A model generated the notes under the pieces. The model did no database searches and was not told where the DNA came from. It saw only the letters and a program-made list of their open reading frames with translations. Shown here one piece after another: positions 27,070-35,318 of a stretch of DNA of 64,000 nt (position 1 is the first letter of the stretch; the number at the start of each line of letters is the position of its first letter). A program made the position numbers and the translations under genes. This DNA is from RBC074 sp964470555 (GTDB lineage: Bacteria > Acidobacteriota > Blastocatellia > RBC074), in NCBI GenBank assembly GCA_964470555.1, contig CAYYDG010000041.1, positions 1-64,000 of the forward strand. Direction: 5' to 3'.

Positions 27070-27083
27070 GCCGGTATACCGGC
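27070..27083. promoter_or_regulatory. 14-bp perfect palindrome upstream of the CHAT gene
   Basis: GCCGGTATACCGGC is a perfect palindrome centred about 59 bp before the CHAT start codon, in the only gap between the membrane-protein pair and the CHAT cassette. It could be an operator site. There is no direct evidence that it is bound. Confidence 0.3.
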
Positions 27084-27135
27084 TTTCGTTGAACGACAAC
27101 TCCGAAGTACTTCAGTCGTTTGGGGAGAAGCCGAT

Positions 27136-29703
27136 ATGCCGAAAGCGTCAAAGACAACAGATTCGTCAACCCGCTCAAAAAAAGACAAACCGCCCAGATC
27201 AAAAACCGCCGATTCGCTGAATGAAGAATGGGTGAAAATCACTCTGCGAACAGACAAAGGTTACGCCATTAGTTTTCGCAGCAATCGCCGCTTGCAGGAA
27301 ATCGCCATGAAATGGCGAGCCGTCGTCCGCAATCGCAGTTTGTGGACGGGCAACGTGGAAAAACGCGAAGAGCGCGCGCGATTGGCTTCGGAAGACATGA
27401 AAGAAGCATTGAAGCTCAGCCAGTTGAAAGCGCCTGAAATCCTGGCGCTCAAGGAAACTCTGTTACAGGAAACTCTGAAGGCCAAACAGGACGATAGTTC
27501 GGCTGAAGAAATCCAGCGACAGATTGAAGCGGAAATCGCTCAGCGCATCGAAGCCGACATCGAAGCCGCCATCACGGAACTGGCCAAAGCCCGTATCATC
27601 GAAGTCAGCATTCCTTACACCAAAGAGAAAGTCGGTTGGGAAGCGCGCGTGTTGCCTTGGGAGTATTTGATTACTGCCGCCACCAGCGCCAAACGCCAGG
27701 GACAGGCGCTGACCATCATTCGCCATCTGGATTGCGGCAGAACCTTTGACGGACGAACGCCGGAAAGTTTGTTGATGGTGGTCAGCGCGCCGGGTAAGGT
27801 CCGCGAAACCGCCAATTTTGGCGCCGAGCGCGATGTCGTCGGAGCGGCCCTTGGCGTCAAAGGCGAGCGCAGCCTCAACGACAACCCCGACGAAGCGGGC
27901 GCCAAAATTCGCCAGCGCAGCCCGGACATTATTCATCTGGCCGGAATTGACACGCATCAAGGTCTGAATTTGAAAATCTGGACTCCGCCAGAACGCAGCA
28001 CAGTCAAAAAGGCGTCTGATCTTCTGGCTGCTGCTGTTACTGAAGCAGCGGAAAAAACCAAGGCATCGAAATCTGGAATGTTGGACGGGTTTTTGATGCA
28101 GGGAGCCAACCAGCAGATCGAGGCCGTGACGGCAGAAACGCTGGGCCAGATTTTGAACAGTGGAGAATCCGGCGGAAAACCGAAACGTCCATTGTTGGTG
28201 GCCTGCAACATTTATCATTCAGCAGCGCGTATCGGCCCGATGATTGTTGCGGGCGGAACGCAAGCAGCCATAGGGTTTCAGGATGAATTCGATGATGCGC
28301 TGGCTGAAATGTTTTTCGGCAATTTCTATCACGCCTGGCGCGTTTCCAACTGGGATTTGCTGGCGGCGTTTCTGATCGCTTGCCAGATTCTGCGCGCTCA
28401 ACCGCGCGGATTGAGCGGCACGGGTGTTGTGTTGTGGACGGCGAATTCCTTTCTGCAAGCTTCGGTCGAGAAACACGAGGCGTTTCAACTGCCCGATCTA
28501 GGCAAGCTGGAACAGTTGATGCGACTGGAAAAAACGAATGTCATCAAACCGGACGATACCGAATTGGCGCGGGATGAAGCCGCCGCGCGCCATCTGTTGC
28601 CGGTGGAAATCGAACCGAGCGCGATGATCAATTATTCGATGCTGCACAACGAACGCCCGCTCTTCAAAAAATTCCTGATTCATAAATTGCACGTGCGCGC
28701 GGTCAATCACGTCGAAGTTGACGTGGCATTGCAGGTCGGCGATCAAAAGGCCGAATACTCCGCTTCGTGCGATGTCATGGATTCGCCGCTGGATTTGCGC
28801 GACAAGATTCGTTTGCCGTTGTTGAGCAAGGCCTGGGCGGAAATCGGCGAAAGCGCGCGAACGACCTTGTCGGTTCGATTGCGCTGGGGCAATCACGAAC
28901 TGTACAGGCAAACGCATCCGGTGACTTTGCTGACGCTGGATGAATGGCGCGACGACGATGTGAATACTGCCTGGCTGCCTTCGTTTGTATTGCCGCGCGA
29001 CCCGGCGGTGCGGCGCATCATCGAATCCGGCCAACGCTACTTGATGTCGTTGCGCGATGACCCGGTCGCTGGCTTCGACGGGTATCAAAGCCTGATTGCA
29101 GGTTCCGATTCTCCCGAAGAAATTGCCGAAGATGTGGATTACCAGGCGCGCGCCATCTGGTCGGCCATCGTTTACGATCACGCCATCAGTTACACCAATC
29201 CGCCGCCCAGTTTCACCGAACGTTCGCAGCGATTGCGCTCGCCGTCGGAAATCTTCGAAGCGAAACGCGCCACGTGCATTGACACGACCTTGTTGCTGGC
29301 TTCGTGTCTGGAATTGATAGAGATTTACCCAGTGCTGTTTTTGCTGACCGGCCATGCGTTTGTCGGTTATTGGCGAAGCGACGCTTACAGGTTGGAGTTC
29401 ATGGAGCAGATGGCCGAATTCGGCGGCAATTTCAAACCCTCAGCCGGCTGGGAAAGCGAGTCGTACAAGCCGACCTATCCATGGTATTTCGGAAAACGGT
29501 TTTACGACATCGTGCTGGAATACATACGCGAAGCCAAGCTGGTTCCGCTGGAAAGCACGTTGTTGACCACGCGCGGAAGTTATGGCGACGCGCTTGCTCA
29601 AGGCATGGACAACCTGCGAAACCGCAGCGAGTTTCATTCGATGTTGGACGTGGTGACGGCGCGCGAAAACCGCGTCACCCCGATTCCCATGCGCGGGCGA
29701 TAA
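27136..29703 (+). CDS. CHAT-domain peptidase fused to a transglutaminase-like domain
   Basis: An 855-residue cytoplasmic protein. Residues 1-30 are basic. An N-terminal domain (about 30-160) includes a charged helical, probably coiled-coil stretch (KETLLQETLKAKQDD...). A caspase-like CHAT domain follows (about 155-430), with VLPWEYLI, SAPGK, His267 in DIIHLAGIDTH (an atypical replacement of the usual AGHG) and candidate nucleophile Cys357 in LLVACNIYHSA. The last third has a transglutaminase-like core, with Cys714 in RATCIDTTLLLASCLE and His740 in LLTGHAFVGYW. CHAT peptidases are known as proteolytic switches in bacterial conflict systems. ATG 27136 is chosen because GGGGAG lies just upstream. 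A 16-bp gap separates it from the hydrolase gene, so they form an operon. A protease-controlled effector is inference. Confidence 0.82.
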   Translation: MPKASKTTDSSTRSKKDKPPRSKTADSLNEEWVKITLRTDKGYAISFRSNRRLQEIAMKWRAVVRNRSLWTGNVEKREERARLASEDMKEALKLSQLKAPEILALKETLLQETLKAKQDDSSAEEIQRQIEAEIAQRIEADIEAAITELAKARIIEVSIPYTKEKVGWEARVLPWEYLITAATSAKRQGQALTIIRHLDCGRTFDGRTPESLLMVVSAPGKVRETANFGAERDVVGAALGVKGERSLNDNPDEAGAKIRQRSPDIIHLAGIDTHQGLNLKIWTPPERSTVKKASDLLAAAVTEAAEKTKASKSGMLDGFLMQGANQQIEAVTAETLGQILNSGESGGKPKRPLLVACNIYHSAARIGPMIVAGGTQAAIGFQDEFDDALAEMFFGNFYHAWRVSNWDLLAAFLIACQILRAQPRGLSGTGVVLWTANSFLQASVEKHEAFQLPDLGKLEQLMRLEKTNVIKPDDTELARDEAAARHLLPVEIEPSAMINYSMLHNERPLFKKFLIHKLHVRAVNHVEVDVALQVGDQKAEYSASCDVMDSPLDLRDKIRLPLLSKAWAEIGESARTTLSVRLRWGNHELYRQTHPVTLLTLDEWRDDDVNTAWLPSFVLPRDPAVRRIIESGQRYLMSLRDDPVAGFDGYQSLIAGSDSPEEIAEDVDYQARAIWSAIVYDHAISYTNPPPSFTERSQRLRSPSEIFEAKRATCIDTTLLLASCLELIEIYPVLFLLTGHAFVGYWRSDAYRLEFMEQMAEFGGNFKPSAGWESESYKPTYPWYFGKRFYDIVLEYIREAKLVPLESTLLTTRGSYGDALAQGMDNLRNRSEFHSMLDVVTARENRVTPIPMRGR

Positions 29704-29719
29704 AACAAGGAACACGATT

Positions 29720-31114
29720 ATGGCAATCACCAAAAACGAACAAACCGAATTGCTCAGCCGCGAACTGGACAAAGCCGTCGAAGATTTGGGCTTTCTGCCG
29801 ACCGATCAGGTTGCCAAAGGCGAATTAACGACGAGTCTTCGCCGCCGCCGTCGTCGCATCTCTCCGCAGGATGAAAAAGTCGTGACGGTCACTTTGACCA
29901 AAGATGCCGACGGTGTGTTGCGTTGGGAAGACGGCGTCATTCCGTTCAGCCGTCCCGGTCGCCGAATGCGGCGCGGCCCCGGCGCAGTGACTTCGGGTGA
30001 AACCGTCAAGCAATTGAAATTTGAAAAGCTGCGATTGAACGAAATCGCCCTGATGCTGGAATCTCTCGATCAAAAACTGACTCCGAATCTGGGCAAGTTG
30101 CGTCGCGTCACGGGAGCGAATAGCAGCGCGTGGGAAACAATCGAACGCCCCGCCGCCACCAAAGCCAGCCAGCGAATTTTGATCTTCATTCATGGAACGT
30201 TCAGCAGCAACGATCACGTCGTCGGCGCGGAACTCGTCACTTCCGACGACGGCAAAAAGCTGATGGACAAGCTGGTCAAGGGCGCGAAAAAACCTTATGA
30301 CGAAGTGCTGGCTTTCGATCATCCGACCTTGTCGGTCAGCCCTATGCTGAATGCTCTGGATTTGTCGCGTTTGTTTGCCAACACGAAAGCGCAGGTGGAT
30401 GTCGTTTGCCACAGTCGCGGAGGATTAGTGACACGCTGGTGGTTGGAAGTGTTCGAGCGCAACGCCAAACCCGGAAACGTAGTGCTGGTCGGTTCGCCGC
30501 TCGGCGGAACCAGTCTGGCCGATCCGACGCGATTGCGTTCCGGCGTGGAATTTCTGGCAAACATAGGCAATGCGTTCGGCTCGGCTGGGATGAAATTCAG
30601 TGGGGGCAATCCGTTTTTGGTGTTGTCGGCCAGCCTGGTCAAGATCATTTCGTCCTTTGCCAGTTTGACCGCCAAAGTGCCGTTGATTGACGCGGCGATT
30701 GCGATGATTCCGGGTTTGGCTGCGCAATCGCGCGTTGGCAACAATTTCGAATTGCGCCGATTGCGAACCAGTCACGACCGATTGCCGAATTACTTTGCGG
30801 TCAAATCGAACTTCCAGCCCGACCCAGTAGGCATTTGGAAATTCTGGAAAGTTTTTGTGGATCAACCGGCGTTGCGCGCGGCCAATGCCAGCGTGGATTT
30901 CATCTTCGGACGCGACGAACAAGACCCGCTTGAAATCGAAAACGATCTGGTGGTCAACACGCGCTCGATGACAGAGTTGTTCGGCGCTGACGACGACACC
31001 GCCAAATTCAAAGACGTTCTCAATTTCGGCACGAACTCCAAAGTGCATCACGTCAATTATTTTCAGCAGCCCAAAACGATTGAATTCATCAACAAATCGC
31101 TCGGCATTTCGTAA
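29720..31114 (+). CDS. Alpha/beta-hydrolase (lipase/esterase-like) with basic N-terminal extension
   Basis: A 464-residue protein. Residues 1-150 are a non-catalytic extension containing a run of six arginines (LRRRRRRIS, about 41-46) and a second basic patch (RPGRRMRRGPG, about 78-88). The hydrolase domain begins at ILIFIHGTFSS (oxyanion-type HG, His158) and carries the nucleophile elbow CHSRGG (Ser232), resembling lipase/PGAP1-like esterases. Likely acid and base residues lie in FIFGRDEQDPL and near HHVNYF at the C-terminus. There is no signal peptide, so it acts inside the cell or is released by processing. It starts 16 bp after the CHAT gene with AAGGAA upstream. The long extension could be a pro-domain cut by the CHAT peptidase, which is a hypothesis only. 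Confidence 0.8.
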   Translation: MAITKNEQTELLSRELDKAVEDLGFLPTDQVAKGELTTSLRRRRRRISPQDEKVVTVTLTKDADGVLRWEDGVIPFSRPGRRMRRGPGAVTSGETVKQLKFEKLRLNEIALMLESLDQKLTPNLGKLRRVTGANSSAWETIERPAATKASQRILIFIHGTFSSNDHVVGAELVTSDDGKKLMDKLVKGAKKPYDEVLAFDHPTLSVSPMLNALDLSRLFANTKAQVDVVCHSRGGLVTRWWLEVFERNAKPGNVVLVGSPLGGTSLADPTRLRSGVEFLANIGNAFGSAGMKFSGGNPFLVLSASLVKIISSFASLTAKVPLIDAAIAMIPGLAAQSRVGNNFELRRLRTSHDRLPNYFAVKSNFQPDPVGIWKFWKVFVDQPALRAANASVDFIFGRDEQDPLEIENDLVVNTRSMTELFGADDDTAKFKDVLNFGTNSKVHHVNYFQQPKTIEFINKSLGIS

Positions 31115-31153
31115 GGCAGCTTTAGTCAGCTTGATACAAGGAGGTTACCCCCA

Positions 31154-31876
31154 TTGAATTACCTTAGCAGACGTATCTTGCTACATTTGTATGACGCTTA
31201 CCGGAAAAGTCCTACCCGGGATCCAATGACCAGTTATGGCCAATTATTTTCCGAATTGAAAATATCGCTCGGACATTCCAGTGACTACACAGAATCGCTG
31301 TACGAGCCAGAGTTCAATGACGCGCTGCGCGAACTTAGGCGGTTGGGATACATCAGAGAGCGCGGGATGGGACGGGTTGTTTATTATGAACTGACGGACA
31401 GCGGCAAACGGCAGGCTGGGCAATTGTTTGAAGTCGTCAGACGCGACCGGGATCGCCCCAGTCAGTTCTTATCTCAGAGAGGGACTGATTACAGTTCACC
31501 GGTAAAGACTGGGGAAGGTTGGCCGGTAATCGTGTTTTTCATTGTGGTCGCTCTTGTTGTTACAGGGATTCTGGTCAAGAAGGGGATCATTCCGATGCCA
31601 GAAAATCAATGCGATTTCGATTACTACAAAGGGAAAATTTTTGTGATGCAGGCTTCAGAGTTGAGGCAGAAACCGAGTCGTTTGGCAAAAACCTGTCTCC
31701 CGCCCGATAAAACTCCTCACAGTTCTCAGTACAAAGTCATAGATGGTTACAGGAGTGAGGGAGAGTGTTGGTTGAGAGTTGATGCGTCATCACTGCCTGC
31801 CAAATGTGCTGGCTGGGTTTCAGTGGGATCGCTTTCAGACAAACCGCGGAAAGGCGGTGAGAATATGAGTCAGTAA
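31154..31876 (+). CDS. Winged-helix protein with one transmembrane helix and SH3-like outer domain (TTG start)
   Basis: A 240-residue protein of unknown family. Residues 1-85 look like a winged helix-turn-helix (ALRELRRLGYIRERGMG, then RVVYYELTDSGKRQ as the wing). Residues 123-141 form a single transmembrane helix. Residues 150-230 contain four Cys and end with an SH3b-like pattern (CWLRVDASSLPAKCAGWVSV). The topology suggests a cytoplasmic DNA- or protein-binding domain and an exported sensor domain. The start is TTG 31154, supported by a perfect AAGGAGGT at 31138-31145 with normal spacing. The gene follows the hydrolase by 39 bp and its 3' end overlaps the convergent rqcH gene by 7 bp. Confidence 0.72.
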   Translation: MNYLSRRILLHLYDAYRKSPTRDPMTSYGQLFSELKISLGHSSDYTESLYEPEFNDALRELRRLGYIRERGMGRVVYYELTDSGKRQAGQLFEVVRRDRDRPSQFLSQRGTDYSSPVKTGEGWPVIVFFIVVALVVTGILVKKGIIPMPENQCDFDYYKGKIFVMQASELRQKPSRLAKTCLPPDKTPHSSQYKVIDGYRSEGECWLRVDASSLPAKCAGWVSVGSLSDKPRKGGENMSQ

Positions 31877-33597
31877 ATTCTTTCACCCGCTTCCGCCGGT
31901 TCGACCATCACAGTTTTGAACGACGCCAGCCGCACCTGGCCGACATTGAAGCCTTTGGGTTTGGTGACGAATTTCTTTTCGCAGAAATTGACTGCGACTT
32001 TGGCGTTGGTGCGCGCAGAACTGAATTTCGCGGCAAGCTGCGCGGCTTCCAGGATGGCGCGTTGGGGAACGTCACGACGTTGTGGGTTGCGCAACACGAC
32101 GTGCGAACCGGGATAATCCGCCGCGTGAAACCACAAGTCGTACGATTTGGCGACGCGCATCGTCAGGTGATCGTTGTCACGGTCGGTGCGACCAACCAGA
32201 ATTTCATACCCGTCGCTGGAACGATACCTTCGCACACCGCTGATCTTTTCTTCTTTCGGTTTTTTGCCTGACTGAGGTTTCGACGGTTGTTTGGCAGGAA
32301 TCGCCGAACCGGCGTTTTCAATCAGCGGTTTCAATTCGTCTGTGCGCGTGATTTCAGCCAGGCGCGCCAATTGAGTTTCCAGATCGGCAATTTCTTTTTG
32401 CGCTTCGGGCAAGCGTGAGTTGATCGTCGCCAAACCGGTTTTCGATTTGCGCGCCAGCTTGAAGTAATGCTCGGCGGCTTCCTGCGCATTGGCTTTGTCG
32501 GCGGCGGGAATGGTGATTGTCGGCAGCGCTTCGTCGTAAAAATCCGAGACGGCAAATCCGGCGTCGTTTTTTTCAACTTGATGAAGATTGGCCAGCAGCA
32601 ATTCGCCCCAGCGTTGATGTTGTTCGCCTTTGGCAAAACCCGCGCGTTCGCGTTCGAGGTTGGCGGCCAGCGTGCGCTGTTTTTTCAGCTTGGCGGCAAG
32701 CTGCGAAGTCAGTTTTTGCTTTTGCGCCAGAAAGCGGCGGCGGGCATCCAGCAGCGAAAAACAAACCTCCGCCGCTTCATTGACCGTCGAAAACGACGTT
32801 CGGGGCAGCGTGGCAAGATGGCGAAGTTCGATGGGCGAAAGCGTCAAATGAAATTCGTCGCGGCCAATTTCGCGGCTCAACTCTTCCAACGACGGCGAAG
32901 AATACAGAGTTGGAACCGGATTCGCTTCGAACAAATCCGCCAGCAACTGCCGCAGCGCCTGTTCGGCATCGGTCTGCGAAGCGCGATGTGCCAGTTCGCG
33001 CGCGTAAAGTTCCGTGAAGCCGATGAAGTGTTTGTGTGCGGCGGTGGCCAGATTGCCGTCCGATTTCGCCATCAAGCTGTACAACTGCGCGGCAGAGCAT
33101 TGAAACGGATCGAGCTTTTCAGCAGGCGGCGCAGGTTCTTTGTAATTTTCTTCAGCCTCGCCGCTTTCACGCAAACGAGCCAGCACGCGATTGGATTCGA
33201 CCAGCAGAATGTTTGCTCCGCGACCGGTCAGTGACACGACCAATTGGCGAGTAGAAAGTTTGCCGTCTTCGTTTTCAGCTTCAAAATGAAAACTGACGAC
33301 GCGGTCGTAACCGAGTTTTTCCATTCCCGTCAGTCGAGCGCCGCTCAGGTATTTTTTGATCAACGCGACAAATGCTGTGTCAGTGCGAGGTTCATCGCTG
33401 AGTTGTTTCGGTTGGCGCGTTGTCAGATATAGCGCCAGCCGCGATGGATCGGTGGATGCGACCAACCAGCGCCCATCGCGCAGCCTGAAATCCAAGGCCA
33501 CGTCGGTCGTGTTCAACTGAACCGTCTTGCCCAGCCGATGATTGGCAAGCAAAGGCTCAAGCTCATTGACGATGGCTTGCAGCAGGAAATTGTCCAT
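31870..33597 (-). CDS. rqcH: NFACT family protein, RqcH-like ribosome quality control factor
   Basis: A 575-residue homologue of bacterial RqcH / eukaryotic Rqc2 (formerly called fibronectin-binding protein). The NFACT-N domain starts MDNFLLQAIVNELEPLL and contains LHLTLSPIE-type segments. Coiled-coil and helix-hairpin regions follow (about 290-430). The C-terminal NFACT-R domain shows VRRYRSSDGYEILVGRTDRDND and LWFHAADYPGSHVVLR, the usual DWWFHA-like motif. RqcH binds stalled 50S subunits and recruits tRNA-Ala for tailing of nascent chains. It lies 16 bp after the zinc-ribbon/RDD gene in the same direction. The 3' end overlaps the winged-helix gene by 7 bp. Confidence 0.9.
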   Translation of the reverse strand: MDNFLLQAIVNELEPLLANHRLGKTVQLNTTDVALDFRLRDGRWLVASTDPSRLALYLTTRQPKQLSDEPRTDTAFVALIKKYLSGARLTGMEKLGYDRVVSFHFEAENEDGKLSTRQLVVSLTGRGANILLVESNRVLARLRESGEAEENYKEPAPPAEKLDPFQCSAAQLYSLMAKSDGNLATAAHKHFIGFTELYARELAHRASQTDAEQALRQLLADLFEANPVPTLYSSPSLEELSREIGRDEFHLTLSPIELRHLATLPRTSFSTVNEAAEVCFSLLDARRRFLAQKQKLTSQLAAKLKKQRTLAANLERERAGFAKGEQHQRWGELLLANLHQVEKNDAGFAVSDFYDEALPTITIPAADKANAQEAAEHYFKLARKSKTGLATINSRLPEAQKEIADLETQLARLAEITRTDELKPLIENAGSAIPAKQPSKPQSGKKPKEEKISGVRRYRSSDGYEILVGRTDRDNDHLTMRVAKSYDLWFHAADYPGSHVVLRNPQRRDVPQRAILEAAQLAAKFSSARTNAKVAVNFCEKKFVTKPKGFNVGQVRLASFKTVMVEPAEAGERIY

Positions 33598-33613
33598 GGG
33601 ATTTCTTGTCGGA

Positions 33614-35077
33614 TCAGCGCCGAGTTCGTTCGATCAGCGTTGTGCCGGAAAGCAGATCGGGCAGGCTGTGATGGCGCGGGTTGGATTGCATTACCAGAAA
33701 ATTGATCGGTGGCAAAAACATGGCGGCGGTTGCGCCAGCGGCACGCAGCAATTTGCTTCTGAACGCGACCGGATGATTCTTGTCGGCAATGTTGACCAGT
33801 CGCAATTTCAGAAACGCCATGCCAGTGGTTCGATTGGCAATGGTCAATGACAAAAACTGATAGCAAAATCCCAGCGCCGCGAGCAATACAAACAAAATGG
33901 CCACGGTTTCGATACCGAACGAGGTATTCAACACAGCGTAAGCCCAAAACAGGGGAAGGTACGCGATGGCCACAATTTCCAGATCGCAAGCGCCTGCCAG
34001 AGTCCGAACCCACAGCGTTGCCGTCGAAGGTTTGGCGAACGGATTGGTGTCTGGAATTTCGGCCTGCTGATTCGTAGTGGCGGTGTTGGCGTAACCGATG
34101 ACCGAATTCAACGCCGGAGCCAGCCCGATGACACGGGTTTCCACGTGATTGCGCGGAGGTTGCGCCAGCGAACCTGAATCTGTGCGACGTTCAGCGACGG
34201 GCGGCTTGATTTCGCCTGTAGTTCTGATGTTTGGCGCGGTTGGAGCAGGTTCCGACGGCGGTTTGGCCGCGGGATTTGGTGGCGCCGGAAATTCCACGCG
34301 AATACGAGTTTCGGCGGTTTGCCGAGCCGGTTCGGTTTTCACAGTCTGACGTTGTGCCAGTGCGGCTGTGTCAGGAGGTTGAGCCGGTTGCGGCGCAGGC
34401 TTGCGCGCCAACAATGGATTGGCAATCGCGGGTTGCGGTTTGGGAACCGGTCTGGATTCCGCAGTTCGCTCCGGCGATGGTTCGGTTCTGGCGAAAGGCC
34501 TGGATTCGGTTTCGTGTTTCGGCGATTCGGAAACCGCAGGCGCAGGATTCGTCGTGATTGGTTGCGAATGTTGCGACCAGCGAATGCGTTTTAACGCCGA
34601 TTCGACAATTGGGTTTGGATCGAGTTGTGCTTCGTCGGGTTCGGTTTGAATAGGTTGCAATTCGCCGCTGCGCCGTTCGCGCACCTGCTTGACCTTTTCT
34701 TTCAACTGCGCGCGCCACGCCGGCAATTCGACGACTTCAGATTGGTTTTCAGAAGCAGTGGGAGCAGCCGCATTGGAAAGTGGAGCAGGCGCAGGGTTGG
34801 ATCGGCGATGCTGGTCAATTGGAATCGGCGGGGGCGGAATCGGCGACTGAGCTTTGGGTTCGACAATCGTGCGTTTGATTTCCGGTTTCGCGGTGGCGGG
34901 CGACGCCAGCGGAGAAATGGTGCGAGTCGTGGCTTGCGCGGCTGCAGGAACCGGTTGCAATTCGCCGCTGCGTCGAGCGCGCCATTGGCTGACACGACCT
35001 TGCGCGTTGTTGTGATTGCATTGCCGGCAAACGATGGAAGCTCCGACAAGCTCATTTCCGCAATTTTCGCACTTCAT
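33614..35077 (-). CDS. Zinc-ribbon protein with long Pro-rich linker and C-terminal RDD membrane domain
   Basis: A 487-residue protein. The N-terminus is a zinc ribbon, CENC (residues 3-6) with CRQC (17-20). A long low-complexity Pro/Ala/Glu-rich linker follows (about 40-350). The C-terminus is an RDD domain (about 355-487) with three hydrophobic helices and the pattern RTLAGACDLEIVAIAYLPLFWAY, where the usual R-D-D is partly kept. The octapeptide RRSGELQP occurs twice, at residues 35-42 and 135-142. ATG 35077 is chosen because the zinc ribbon begins there and GGAG precedes it; the longer ORF from 35239 is not conserved-looking. Function is unknown; RDD proteins are often transport- or sensing-related. 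Confidence 0.82.
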   Translation of the reverse strand: MKCENCGNELVGASIVCRQCNHNNAQGRVSQWRARRSGELQPVPAAAQATTRTISPLASPATAKPEIKRTIVEPKAQSPIPPPPIPIDQHRRSNPAPAPLSNAAAPTASENQSEVVELPAWRAQLKEKVKQVRERRSGELQPIQTEPDEAQLDPNPIVESALKRIRWSQHSQPITTNPAPAVSESPKHETESRPFARTEPSPERTAESRPVPKPQPAIANPLLARKPAPQPAQPPDTAALAQRQTVKTEPARQTAETRIRVEFPAPPNPAAKPPSEPAPTAPNIRTTGEIKPPVAERRTDSGSLAQPPRNHVETRVIGLAPALNSVIGYANTATTNQQAEIPDTNPFAKPSTATLWVRTLAGACDLEIVAIAYLPLFWAYAVLNTSFGIETVAILFVLLAALGFCYQFLSLTIANRTTGMAFLKLRLVNIADKNHPVAFRSKLLRAAGATAAMFLPPINFLVMQSNPRHHSLPDLLSGTTLIERTRR

Positions 35078-35318
35078 TTTTTGAAACTCCGAATCTGACT
35101 GGTTTCGCGCAGGTGTTGCTGTTGCCTGTTGCCTGTAAATGCTTGAGTGCCTTGCCCAAAAGCGGCGCGATAGTAGCAAATGCCTGTAAAGACGGTCAAG
35201 AAAATGACCTGGCCATACGGCGGTCAGCAGGATTGCCAAACTTCGAGTCAGAGCTTACCCTTCGCGCCGATTTATTACAGCAGGCGGGACGCCTGCGCAC
35301 CCAGAGTTCCAATCGAAC

